This document shows positions 26,569 through 34,897 of a stretch of DNA of 64,000 nt, piece after piece. The translations under genes and the position numbers were made by a program. The stretch lies in NCBI RefSeq assembly GCF_000403355.2, contig NZ_KE159646.1, positions 1,144,258 to 1,208,257 of the forward strand. Reading direction: 5' to 3'. Numbering within the stretch: the stretch's first letter is position 1; every line of letters starts with the position of its first letter. The notes beneath the pieces are model-generated. The model saw only the letters and a program-made list of their open reading frames with translations. It made no database searches and was not told the DNA's origin. Source of the stretch: Adlercreutzia caecimuris B7 (lineage in GTDB: Bacteria > Actinomycetota > Coriobacteriia > Coriobacteriales > Eggerthellaceae).

Positions 26569-28070
26569 TAGCGAACCAATCCTTCGACAACACGGGTAAG
26601 CCCCATGAAATGAGACGCCTTCACCAGCACGGCGTCCCCGGGCTCCAACAGGGTATCAAGTTCCTCTAGCACATCGGCCACGGTGGCCGCACGGCTTATG
26701 CGGGCGGCATCCATGCCGGCATCGCGAGCGCCCTCGGCGATGAACGAGGACAGCGCTCCCACGCAGACGAGGCGATCCAGGGAAAGGGCGGCCGCATGGG
26801 CCCCTACGCCCCGGTGGCATGCCTCGGCGAAGTCGCCCAGCTCTCCCATATCGCCGAGCACGGCGATACGGCGGCCGGCCACCTCGGTGGCGGCGAAAGT
26901 GGAAAGCGACGCGCGCATAGAGTCGGGGCTCGCGTTATAGGCGTCGTTGACGATGGTAAAGCCCCCGCGGGCGGCGATGACCTCCTGACGGCCCGGCTCG
27001 GGCACCGAGGCGCCGAGGGCGGCGGCGATCGTCTCCAAATCCAGACCGAGGGCAAAACCCACCGAGGCTGCCGCCACGGCGTTGTCCACGTTGTGGGCTC
27101 CGGTCAGGGTGAGAGCGCACCGGCACCGCTCCACCGGGGCGAGCAGCGCCTCCTCCTCATGGTCGGCATGGTCGCGAGCGCAGAGAGCGAAGCGGGCACG
27201 GCCCTCGCCGTCCAGCGCCACGTCCTCGGCCCACACCACCTCCTCGCAGACCGTCCCGTCGCGCTCGAGCATCTCGCGCAGGTCCTCGTCGGGATTGCCC
27301 GCGAAACCCGACAGCAGCATCGGGCGCTCGCGCAGGCCGCCGGCTTCCATCAGCACATCGAGGTAGGCGCCGTCCAGATTGAGGAAGGCGCGGCCGCGCC
27401 CGGCGGGCAGCGCCGCATACAGCTCCGCTTTCGCCCGGGCGATATTCTCGCGCGAGCCCAGAAGCTCGATGTGGCTCTCCCCCACGTTGGTGACAAGACC
27501 CCAGTCGGGACGCACGAAATCGCACAGCTCGGCGATCTGGCCGCTCCCGCGCATGCCCATCTCGACCACCACGACGGCGGTCTCCGGATCGGCAGCCAGA
27601 AGCGTGCGGGGCACCCCGAGCTCGTTGTTCTGATTGCCGCGTGTGGCCACGACGCTGCCATAGGCGGCGCACACGTCGCGCACGAGGTTCTTGGTGGTCG
27701 TCTTGCCCACCGATCCGGTGAGCGCGATCACGCGCCCGCGCAGGTACCCGCGCCACGCGCGGGCCAAGTCGGTGACGGCACTGGCGGTGTTGGCCACCTC
27801 GATGACAGCGGCCCCCATCTCGCGGGCGAGCAGGCAGGCGGCACGGCCGGGGCTCTGCATGACAAGCGCGCCCGCAGCGCCAGCGCGCAGGGCCGCCTCC
27901 ACGAAATCATGGCCGTCCACCCGCTCGCCGGGCAGCGCCACGTACAGCCACCCGGGCTGCATCTCGCGGGAATCCCAGGTAACGCCCGTCATGAGGGCGC
28001 TCGGGTCAATGGCTTCTACGAGAAATTGTCCGCCCGTGCATGCTGCGATTTGTTTTGCGTTGAGGCGCAC
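26568..28070 (-). CDS. murF: UDP-MurNAc-tripeptide--D-alanyl-D-alanine ligase MurF
   Basis: 500 residues; the Mur ligase adding the D-Ala-D-Ala dipeptide. Motifs: VTWDSREMQPGWLYVAL near 30-46, the P-loop IALTGSVGKTTTKNLVRDV (near 114-132), EMGMRGSGQIAELC, VTNVGESHIELLGSRENIARAK, NDAYNASPDSMRASL and GDMGELG. The start is a GTG at 28070 with GGAAGG upstream. A large apparent frame on the opposite strand across murF and murE is a GC-bias shadow. Confidence 0.95.
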   Translation of the reverse strand: MRLNAKQIAACTGGQFLVEAIDPSALMTGVTWDSREMQPGWLYVALPGERVDGHDFVEAALRAGAAGALVMQSPGRAACLLAREMGAAVIEVANTASAVTDLARAWRGYLRGRVIALTGSVGKTTTKNLVRDVCAAYGSVVATRGNQNNELGVPRTLLAADPETAVVVVEMGMRGSGQIAELCDFVRPDWGLVTNVGESHIELLGSRENIARAKAELYAALPAGRGRAFLNLDGAYLDVLMEAGGLRERPMLLSGFAGNPDEDLREMLERDGTVCEEVVWAEDVALDGEGRARFALCARDHADHEEEALLAPVERCRCALTLTGAHNVDNAVAAASVGFALGLDLETIAAALGASVPEPGRQEVIAARGGFTIVNDAYNASPDSMRASLSTFAATEVAGRRIAVLGDMGELGDFAEACHRGVGAHAAALSLDRLVCVGALSSFIAEGARDAGMDAARISRAATVADVLEELDTLLEPGDAVLVKASHFMGLTRVVEGLVR

Positions 28071-28085
28071 GCGACTTCCTTCCCC

Positions 28086-29576
28086 TTAGTTGGTCTCCGT
28101 CTCGCCGAAGGCGCGCACGAGCTCCTCGGCGGCCACCTTGCGGTCGTCGAAATCGAGCACGGCATCGCCCACCAGCTGGTAATCCTCATGGCCCTTGCCG
28201 GCCAGAAGAATGGCATCGCCCGGACGAGCCTCGGCAATGGCGGCCGCGATGGCGGCGCGGCGGTCGGGCTCCACGATAAAGGCGCCGTCGGCATCCATGC
28301 CCGCCACGATGTCGTCGATGATGGCCTGCGGATCCTCGTGACGCGGGTTGTCGCTCGTCACCACGGCGAAATCGGCGGCCAGGGCCGCGGCGCCCATGAT
28401 GGGCCGCTTGCCCGCGTCGCGGTTTCCACCGCAGCCGAAGACCACGATGGTGCGCCCGCCCGACAGCTCTTGGATGGAAGCGATAGCCTTCGTCAGCGCG
28501 TCGGGGGTATGGGCGTAGTCCACATAAACGGTCACCGGCGCATCGACGCCGGCATCCACCTGCTCCAGGCGGCCGGGAACGGCCGGCATGGTGGCAAGCG
28601 CGTCCACGATGACATCGGTCGGAATGCCGAGCGCGAGCGCGCAGCCGAAGGCCGTCATGACGTTCTCCACATTGAAGCGGCCCACGAGGGGATAGACGAC
28701 GTCCACCTTCGCCCCGCGCACCTCGAGCGTCACGCGCGTGCGCGTGGCCTCGTAGGCGATGTCGACCGGATGAATCTGGGCCATGGACGCAAAGCCGGTG
28801 GTGATCACCTCGTCGCCCGCCTCGGTCGCGCGTCGCAGAAGCTCGCGACCCCAGGAGCTGTCGATATTGATGACGCGGCGCGCCGGATAGGCGCGGGAGA
28901 ACAAGAGCGCCTTGGCTTCGAAGTAGTCGTCGAAGGTATGGTGGTAGTCCAGGTGGTCCTGGGTCAGGTTCGTGAACGCGGTCACCGCGAAGTCGGTGCC
29001 CCAGGTGCGCTGCAGGTCGAGCGCGTGCGAGCTTACCTCCATGGCCACCACCGTGCAGCCTGCGTCCCGCATGCGGGCGAAGAGCTTCTGCAGGTCGGGC
29101 GACTCGGGAGTGGTGTGCTCGGAGTGCTCCATACGCCCGGCGATCTTGTTGCCCACCGTGCCGATGACGCCGCAGCGGTTGCCGGCCACGCTCGCGATAT
29201 GCTCCACCAGATAGGTCGTGGTGGTCTTGCCGTTGGTACCCGTAATGCCCACGAGCGAGAAGTCGGCCGAGGGATGGTCGTAGAAGCTCACAGCGGCGTG
29301 GGCCATGGCCTTGCGGGAATCGGCCACCACCACCTCGGCAACGTCGGTGGCATCGGCCAGATACACCTTGCGCTGAACCACCAGCGACGTGGCGCCGCGA
29401 TCGATGGCGTCTTGGGCAAAGGAGTGGCCGTCCACCACATTGCCTACGATGCAGAAGAACATGTCGCCCGGCTCGACGGCATCGGAGCGGAACGACAGGC
29501 CCGTCACCTCCTCGTCGCCGTTGCCGATGATGGTGCATTCCATTCCCTGGAAGAGCTCTGCGCAAGTATGGGTCAT
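28086..29576 (-). CDS. murE: UDP-MurNAc-L-Ala-D-Glu--diaminopimelate ligase MurE
   Basis: 496 residues; adds the third stem residue. Motifs: the P-loop GITGTNGKTTTTYLVEHIA (near 108-126), SSHALDLQRTWG, FTNLTQDHLDYHHTFDDYFEAK, YAHTPDALTKAI, and VTSDNPRHEDP in the C-terminal domain. The DNPR motif is that of the meso-diaminopimelate-adding enzymes; lysine-type MurE has a different sequence there. A DAP-containing wall is therefore expected. The ATG at 29576 lies just after the ftsI stop, with AAAGGA about 10 bases upstream. Confidence 0.95.
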   Translation of the reverse strand: MTHTCAELFQGMECTIIGNGDEEVTGLSFRSDAVEPGDMFFCIVGNVVDGHSFAQDAIDRGATSLVVQRKVYLADATDVAEVVVADSRKAMAHAAVSFYDHPSADFSLVGITGTNGKTTTTYLVEHIASVAGNRCGVIGTVGNKIAGRMEHSEHTTPESPDLQKLFARMRDAGCTVVAMEVSSHALDLQRTWGTDFAVTAFTNLTQDHLDYHHTFDDYFEAKALLFSRAYPARRVINIDSSWGRELLRRATEAGDEVITTGFASMAQIHPVDIAYEATRTRVTLEVRGAKVDVVYPLVGRFNVENVMTAFGCALALGIPTDVIVDALATMPAVPGRLEQVDAGVDAPVTVYVDYAHTPDALTKAIASIQELSGGRTIVVFGCGGNRDAGKRPIMGAAALAADFAVVTSDNPRHEDPQAIIDDIVAGMDADGAFIVEPDRRAAIAAAIAEARPGDAILLAGKGHEDYQLVGDAVLDFDDRKVAAEELVRAFGETETN

Positions 29577-29583
29577 GGCTCGT

Positions 29584-31353
29584 CTATTCCTTTGAGGTTG
29601 CGGGTTGCTTTGCTTCGGCCGCCGTGATGTTGTACTGCTTGACGGCATTAGACATTATATCGTTAAAAATTTGGGTAGTCTGGCGCATGGCGTAAACCTC
29701 GTTGGCTCCTACAAAACAAACCAATTTGCTCGAGGAGTTGTCGATAAACCCGCAGAACCCGAGGTTGTAGACCTCCTGCTTATAGCCGCCCTCCTCTGAG
29801 GGGATCTCGGCGGTGGAGGTTTTGCCGCACACCTCGTAGCCCTCGATGTCGGCCGCCACGCCAGTGCCGTTGGTCACCACCGAGCGCAGCATCGAGCGCA
29901 GATCCTCGATGGCCTCCATATCCTCGGTCACCGTCTCCTCGTGGTAGGTGGGAACCTCCCCGCTCTGGGTCTTCGCGATGAGGAAGTGCGGGGTGACCAT
30001 GACGCCGTCGTTGGCGATGGCGCCGTAGAAACGCACCATCTGCAAGGGGGTCACCGAAATGCCCTGGCCGAAGCTGATGTTGTAGCCGGTGATGCGGCCC
30101 CACTTGCTGAAATCGAGCACACTGCCAGAACCCTCGCCGGGGTAGTCGATGCCCGTGGCCTCGGTAAGGTGGTAGCGCTTGATGGCGTCGTTGAGCTTGT
30201 CGAAGCCGGCATTGTAGCTGGCCAGCGAGATACCCACGTTCGAGGAGTGGTTCAGGATCTCGCGCAGCGAGTAGGTGGCGCCGTCTCGCTCATGGGAGTC
30301 GGAGACGTCGTAGTCGTTGGCCGAGATGGTGCTCGGGCAGAACATGGTGGTCTCAGGCCCCATGGCCTTGCTCTCCAGAATAGCCATGGCCGATACCGAT
30401 TTGAAAGTGCTTCCGGGCTCGTAGGGCTGGGTGATGGCCTTCACATGCTCGCTTCCCACCTCGGATTTCGTCATATCGGTAGGATCCATGTAGGGCAGCG
30501 AGCAGGCTGCGTACACCTCGCCGGTGGCCGCATCCATCACGATGGAGGAACCCTCCTCGGTTTCCAGCTCCTCCACGCCCTCTTCCAGGGCGCGCTCCAC
30601 GGTATCCTGGAGCTTGATATCGAGCGAGATCATGATGTCCTGGCCGTCAACGGCGGCCACTTCCTCCTTCACCCCGCCGGGGATGGGAAAGCCCTTCTCG
30701 CCGCGCTCGGCCACATAGACGCCGGGGGTGCCCTTCAAAATGTCGTCGTACTGCAGCTCCAGGCCCGTAAGGCCCTCGCCGTCGGCGTTGCAGAAACCCA
30801 CCACCTGGCCGCCTACGGAACCGTGGGGGTACTCGCGGCGCATGTCGGCGATGAAGTAGATGCCGTCCAGATCGAGTTCCTTCACCTTCTCGGCCTTGTC
30901 CACATCGGCCTGGCGCTTGATGTAGACGAAGGTGGTGGAGGGGGTGGCGAGCAGATCCTGGTAGTCGTCGGCCTCGCCGCCGAGCACGTCGGCCAGCTGA
31001 CGGGCCTCCTCGACGGCGTTGCTCACTTCCACCGGGTTCGCGTAAATGGTCGTGGCCTCCACGCTCGTGGCGAGCACGATGCCGTTGCGATCGTAAATGG
31101 TCCCGCGGCGCGGGGAGGTCTCGAAGCTGACCGTACGCGACTCCTCGGCCATGGCCGAGTACTGATCGGCAACGATAACCTGGAGGAATATCAGGCGCAA
31201 GAAGAAGGCGGCCGCAATGGCAGCGAAAACGAGCAGCACGACCCGCGTCCGCTCGGGCAGCGCTCCGATCACGGAGGCGAAAGCGTCGCGGGCGCCCATA
31301 GGCGTCGAGCTGGCGCGACCGCGGCCGCGGCGCTGACGAGACGGGGTGCCCAT
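29584..31353 (-). CDS. ftsI: Class B penicillin-binding protein (FtsI/PBP3 type)
   Basis: 589 residues. A short basic tail and one membrane helix (VVLLVFAAIAAAFFLRLIFL) are followed by the dimerisation domain (RRGTIYDRNGIVLATSVEATTIYANP). The transpeptidase domain has the SxxK motif in PGSTFKSVSAM, the SxN motif in HSSNVGISLA and the KT(S/G) motif as GKTSTAE. It cross-links septal peptidoglycan with FtsW. The ATG at 31353 has GGAG upstream and overlaps nothing; ftsL ends 4 bp earlier. No C-terminal PASTA domains were seen. Confidence 0.95.
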   Translation of the reverse strand: MGTPSRQRRGRGRASSTPMGARDAFASVIGALPERTRVVLLVFAAIAAAFFLRLIFLQVIVADQYSAMAEESRTVSFETSPRRGTIYDRNGIVLATSVEATTIYANPVEVSNAVEEARQLADVLGGEADDYQDLLATPSTTFVYIKRQADVDKAEKVKELDLDGIYFIADMRREYPHGSVGGQVVGFCNADGEGLTGLELQYDDILKGTPGVYVAERGEKGFPIPGGVKEEVAAVDGQDIMISLDIKLQDTVERALEEGVEELETEEGSSIVMDAATGEVYAACSLPYMDPTDMTKSEVGSEHVKAITQPYEPGSTFKSVSAMAILESKAMGPETTMFCPSTISANDYDVSDSHERDGATYSLREILNHSSNVGISLASYNAGFDKLNDAIKRYHLTEATGIDYPGEGSGSVLDFSKWGRITGYNISFGQGISVTPLQMVRFYGAIANDGVMVTPHFLIAKTQSGEVPTYHEETVTEDMEAIEDLRSMLRSVVTNGTGVAADIEGYEVCGKTSTAEIPSEEGGYKQEVYNLGFCGFIDNSSSKLVCFVGANEVYAMRQTTQIFNDIMSNAVKQYNITAAEAKQPATSKE

Positions 31354-31356
31354 GGG

Positions 31357-31902
31357 CTACTCCTGAGCCGCTGCGGCGGCGATGCTCTGCGAAAGCGACA
31401 ACTTGCCCGCCGCGTCCACGATGACGATGTCCTCGGGCAGCACGATGTGATCGGTGTACTCGGCGCTCGGCGCGGCCATGCCGAGCGACTCGGCCTTGTG
31501 CTTGATGCGCGAGGGATTGGACAGCATGCTCTGGGCCACTTCCAAATCGTTGCCCTCGGTGCGAGCGGTCTCGATGTCCTGCTCGATCGCCTTGGTTTCC
31601 AGGGCGCAGGCCGCCGCCGCCGAGGTAATGGCCACGCGGACCACGGCGATGAGGGCCAGGGAGACGAACACGATCGCGCAGACCTTCGCCAGAACCAGCG
31701 CGCCGGCGGCCAGACCGGCGGGCTCAACGGCCGCGCCGCGGCCTGGAACGACCGAAATGGCCGGTTTCTCATCGAAGTCGGGCAGCGCCTCGGCCACCGA
31801 GGTGGAGACGTAGCGCGCGCCGCGATAGCCAGCCGCGAAGCTCGCGCCGCGCGAGGAGGCGCCCGCACGAGCGCGCGCGTTGGGGCGAGCTGAAGCGCTC
31901 AT
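31357..31902 (-). CDS. ftsL: FtsL-like septum formation protein
   Basis: 181 residues, recognised mainly by position between rsmH and ftsI and by topology: a basic low-complexity N-tail, a single membrane helix (about 68-92: LVLAKVCAIVFVSLALIAVVRVAI), then a short coiled coil (ALETKAIEQDIETARTEGNDLEVAQSML) and the NPSRIKHKAESLGM segment typical of FtsL/DivIC proteins. AGGAGG lies 8 bases before the ATG at 31902. Sequence conservation of this family is low, so the name rests partly on context. Confidence 0.8.
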   Translation of the reverse strand: MSASARPNARARAGASSRGASFAAGYRGARYVSTSVAEALPDFDEKPAISVVPGRGAAVEPAGLAAGALVLAKVCAIVFVSLALIAVVRVAITSAAAACALETKAIEQDIETARTEGNDLEVAQSMLSNPSRIKHKAESLGMAAPSAEYTDHIVLPEDIVIVDAAGKLSLSQSIAAAAAQE

Positions 31903-31945
31903 GGGCCGTTCCTCCTTCGAACTCATCGGGCCGTATAGGCTACGC

Positions 31946-31972
31946 AAGCCCGAGAAGTGCGTCCTCGGGCTT
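31946..31972. repeat. Hairpin before ftsL
   Basis: A perfect 9-bp AAGCCCGAG/CTCGGGCTT stem with a 9-base loop sits in the 121-bp rsmH-ftsL gap. There is no T-run on the minus strand, so it is more likely an mRNA-stability or processing hairpin than a terminator. Confidence 0.4.
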
Positions 31973-32023
31973 GTCGTCACAGTCTGTCATAGTCGGTGAG
32001 TTTCCCCTGCTTGGAGAAGGCTC

Positions 32024-32980
32024 TCACCGTTTCCGCGCCACACGCAGCTTGGCGCTGCGGGCCCGCGGATTCCTCTCAATTTCCTCAGGCGTGGGAAGTT
32101 GGGGTTTTCTCGTTACCACATCGAGTATCGGCTGCTTACCGCACGCGCACACCGGCAGCTCCGGCGGGCAGGTGCATCGGTTCGCGAAACGCGCGAACGT
32201 GTCCTTCACGATGCGGTCCTCGAGCGAGTGGTAGCTGATCACCACCAGCATGCCGCCCGGATTCAGCCAGCGAACCGCCGCGTCGAGTCCGCGACGCAGA
32301 ACGGTCAGCTCCGAGTTGACCTCTATCCGGAGGGCCTGGAAGGTGCGCTTGGCAGGGTGTCCCCCAGCCCGGCGCGCCGAGGCGGGAATAGCCGCCTTGA
32401 TGATGTCGACCAGCTGCCCACTCTCTTCGATGGGAGCCTCCTCGCGGGCCTTCACGATGAAGTCCGCGATGCGGCTCGCCCATTTCTCGTCCGAGTAGGC
32501 GCGAATGATCCGAGCGAGATCTGCTGCGTTGTAAGTGTTGACGATCTCTTGTGCGGTTAGGGTTTGTTTACCCGGATCCATCCGCATGTCAAGCGGGCCG
32601 TTCTCCTTGAAGGAGAAGCCGCGTGATTGCGTGTCTATCTGCACCGACGAGACGCCCAGATCGAACAGGATCGCATCGATCCCGGGAATCTCGCAGGATG
32701 CGAGCATATCGTCGAGATCCCCGAAGTTGCCGCGCAGAAGCGCCAGTTCCGGACGGTTCGCCCCGGGAATCGCCTCCAGGCGCTCGGACGCGCTCGCAAG
32801 CGCCACCTCGTCCTGGTCGATGCCGATGAGCAACCCGTCACGCCCCAGCTGCTTGGCAGCCTCGAAGGAGTGTCCCGCGAAACCGAGCGTCGCGTCCACG
32901 AACACCGGGTGATCCGGCAGATCGAGGGCATCGATGCACTCGTCGAGAAGAACAGGTATGTGCCGATATTCGCTTGTCAC
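32024..32980 (-). CDS. rsmH: 16S rRNA (cytosine-1402-N4)-methyltransferase RsmH
   Basis: 318 residues (MraW family), methylating C1402 in the ribosomal P site. Visible motifs: HIPVLLDECIDAL, DATLGFAGHS (SAM-binding motif I), LFDLGVSSVQIDTQSRGFSFKENGPLDMRMD, and the C-terminal SYHSLEDRIVKDTF. The start is a GTG at 32980, about 25 bp after mraZ, with AAGG upstream. Standard second gene of dcw clusters. Confidence 0.96.
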   Translation of the reverse strand: MTSEYRHIPVLLDECIDALDLPDHPVFVDATLGFAGHSFEAAKQLGRDGLLIGIDQDEVALASASERLEAIPGANRPELALLRGNFGDLDDMLASCEIPGIDAILFDLGVSSVQIDTQSRGFSFKENGPLDMRMDPGKQTLTAQEIVNTYNAADLARIIRAYSDEKWASRIADFIVKAREEAPIEESGQLVDIIKAAIPASARRAGGHPAKRTFQALRIEVNSELTVLRRGLDAAVRWLNPGGMLVVISYHSLEDRIVKDTFARFANRCTCPPELPVCACGKQPILDVVTRKPQLPTPEEIERNPRARSAKLRVARKR

Positions 32981-33004
32981 GGTTCCGCTGCCTTACGCCC
33001 CGTT

Positions 33005-33481
33005 CTAGGTGAACAGCAGGCTCAGATCGACATCGTCCATCATTGCCTCGTAGCGTTCGGCGTCCCACACCTCGAACCGGCTTCCGTTGCCCACCACGAT
33101 GATGTCCTTGTCGATGCCGCAGGCCTCGCGCATGTCCGCCGAGAGCATGATGCGGCCAGCCGAATCGACCTCCACATCGCGGGCGCGGCTCTTCAGGGCA
33201 CGATGGTATTTGTCCTGCTGCCGGTCGTTGGCCTTCCGCTCGGGAAAGGCACCGCCCATAACGCTCTCGACCCACTGGTTGAAGTCCGGCGCCTCGAACG
33301 CGTACACGCATTCGTCGAAGGGGTTCCGGGTGACCGTGAGGTCGTTGGAAAGAACCTTGCGGAACTTCGCGGGAAGGGTCACGCGGCCCTTGCCGTCGAC
33401 CTTCAAACGGAACTCGCCATTCAGATCCACCTCGCGGCGAGGCGCATCTTCAGCGATTCCGTTGTCGACGGTTGCGGCCAA
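33005..33481 (-). CDS. mraZ: Transcriptional regulator MraZ
   Basis: 158 residues with two tandem SpoVT/AbrB-like domains, each bearing the DxxGR signature: KVDGKGRVTLPAKFR (near 28-42) and VDSAGRIMLSADMR (near 108-121). MraZ forms a ring and represses its own dcw promoter by binding direct repeats; four such repeats lie in the promoter upstream. The start is a TTG at 33481 with AAAGGA 4 bases upstream. First gene of the dcw cluster. Confidence 0.95.
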   Translation of the reverse strand: MAATVDNGIAEDAPRREVDLNGEFRLKVDGKGRVTLPAKFRKVLSNDLTVTRNPFDECVYAFEAPDFNQWVESVMGGAFPERKANDRQQDKYHRALKSRARDVEVDSAGRIMLSADMREACGIDKDIIVVGNGSRFEVWDAERYEAMMDDVDLSLLFT

Positions 33482-33571
33482 GGCTTCCTTTCCCCTGCTG
33501 CGTTTTGAGTGGGATTTGATTTCGTGTGTGGTGCGTTTCGAAATCCCGCTCGGTCGTTTTCCACGGGATGC

Positions 33572-33635
33572 ATATTACCCCACTATGCCCCACTTCGCAA
33601 CATTTTGCCCCACTTTTGCCGCATTTTCACCCCAC
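33572..33635 (-). promoter_or_regulatory. mraZ (dcw) promoter with four MraZ-box repeats
   Basis: Minus strand: -35 TTGCGA (complement at 33595-33600), 17-bp spacer, -10 TAATAT (complement at 33572-33577). GTGGGG repeats (complement CCCCAC) lie at 33578-33583, 33588-33593, 33608-33613 and 33630-33635. Two fill the spacer and two lie upstream. Offsets are 10, 20 and 22 bp, so they fall near one face of the helix. This matches the TGGGN direct repeats bound by MraZ in E. coli, and predicts autorepression of the cluster. Confidence 0.85.
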
Positions 33636-33652
33636 TTGTTACCCGCAAGATA

Positions 33653-33681
33653 TTGAAAAAGAAAGCGGACAATCGTACAAT
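33653..33681 (+). promoter_or_regulatory. Plus-strand promoter upstream of xerD
   Basis: TTGAAA (33653-33658), 17-bp spacer, TACAAT (33676-33681), reading towards xerD, whose start is 290 bp further on. The leader has an open 34-codon frame (33703-33807) without a ribosome site; I see no further support for it as a gene. The rest of the 33690-33973 stretch shows nothing recognisable. Confidence 0.5.
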
Positions 33682-33973
33682 TTTCTACATCTTGTATTTC
33701 TGATGCAAGAACCAAACGCGATACCACTAGATGTGCCCAATCGTCTCATAAATGGGGGACAACCCGTCGGACGCAAGGGTTTCGCCCATGCTGTGAGCGA
33801 GATTTGAAGAGGCTGTGCACAGGGCGCCGCGAACGGCAGACGCGATTGCGGGCGGCAGGGCCATGGCGGCCAGGCGAGCTCCGTGCGGCTGTGGCCGAAC
33901 GGAGCAGGGTGCCCACTCCGGCGGCATCGCGCGAAGGCGGTACAATGGGGCCGTCCCGAGAGAAGGAGCCGCC

Positions 33974-34894
33974 GTGTTCGAGTTGGAGAACGCCTTAGAC
34001 GAGTACCTTTCGCACCTGCGCATCGAGCGGGGCGCCTCGCCGCGCACCGCCGAGGCCTATCGACGCGATCTGGAAAGGTATCTGGCCTTCCTCGACGAGC
34101 AGGGCGTCGGCAGCTGCGATGCGGTAACCCCCGAGATTATCGCAGCCTTCGAGAAGCGGCTGGCCGAAGAGGGCCTGGCCACCACCACGGTGCGTCGCCG
34201 CATCTCAGCGGTGCGCGGCTATCACAAGTTCCTCGTGCGGGAAGGGCTCACCGCGTCCAACCCCGCCGAGGCGGTGGACATCCCCAAGGCGGCCGACGTG
34301 CTGCCCGACGTGCTCTCCATCGAGGAAGTGGGGCGCATGCTGGACGCCTATATCGACGAGCGACCGAGCGGCCTGCGCGACCGCGCCATTCTGGAAGTGC
34401 TCTACGGCTGCGGGCTGCGCGTGAGCGAGGTATGCGGACTCGACCTGGACAACCTGCACCTGGACGATGGCTTCCTCCGGGTGTTCGGCAAGGGGTCCAA
34501 GGAGCGCATCGTGCCCATCGCCGGCGCGGCCGATGCGGCCCTGCGCACCTACTTGGCCGAGGGACGCCCGACCCTTGCCCGGGGCACGTCCCAGGGCAAC
34601 GGAGCCGATGCCCAGGCCGCGGTATTCCTCAACCAGCGGGGCGGTCGCCTCGGGCGCCAGAGCGTGTTCAATCTGGTGCGCAAGGCGGGCCGGGCCATCA
34701 GCCGCTACGATCTGCACCCCCACACCCTGCGCCACTCATTCGCCACCCATATGCTAAAGGGCGGTGCCGACCTGCGCGTGCTCCAGGAGATCTTGGGCCA
34801 CGCCGACATGTCCACCTTGCAGGTGTACACCCACCTGGACCGCACCCACCTCCACGAGGAATATGCCCACGCCCATCCCCGCGACAAGATGTAA
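33974..34894 (+). CDS. xerD: Tyrosine recombinase XerD/XerC
   Basis: 306 residues. An N-terminal SAM-like core-binding domain (LDEYLSHLRIERGASPRTAEAYRRDLERYL) is followed by the catalytic domain. All active-site residues are visible: Arg in YGCGLRVSEVCGL, Lys in GKGSKERIVPI, HxxR in HTLRHSFATHML, His in LGHADMSTLQ and the nucleophile Tyr in VYTHLDRTHL. It resolves chromosome dimers at dif. The start is the GTG at 33974, with AAGGAG 5 bases upstream. No attachment site or mobile cargo is nearby, favouring the housekeeping enzyme; XerC versus XerD cannot be settled here. Confidence 0.92.
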   Translation: MFELENALDEYLSHLRIERGASPRTAEAYRRDLERYLAFLDEQGVGSCDAVTPEIIAAFEKRLAEEGLATTTVRRRISAVRGYHKFLVREGLTASNPAEAVDIPKAADVLPDVLSIEEVGRMLDAYIDERPSGLRDRAILEVLYGCGLRVSEVCGLDLDNLHLDDGFLRVFGKGSKERIVPIAGAADAALRTYLAEGRPTLARGTSQGNGADAQAAVFLNQRGGRLGRQSVFNLVRKAGRAISRYDLHPHTLRHSFATHMLKGGADLRVLQEILGHADMSTLQVYTHLDRTHLHEEYAHAHPRDKM

Positions 34895-34897
34895 GGG

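Noticed and set aside
26796-29627. A 943-codon open frame on the plus strand
   Set aside because: It is antisense to murF and murE, both of which have all family motifs. Its composition (His/Gly/Ala/Arg-rich) is that of a GC-bias shadow.
33703-33807. A 34-codon open frame in the xerD leader
   Set aside because: No ribosome site and no recognisable sequence; not supported as a gene.
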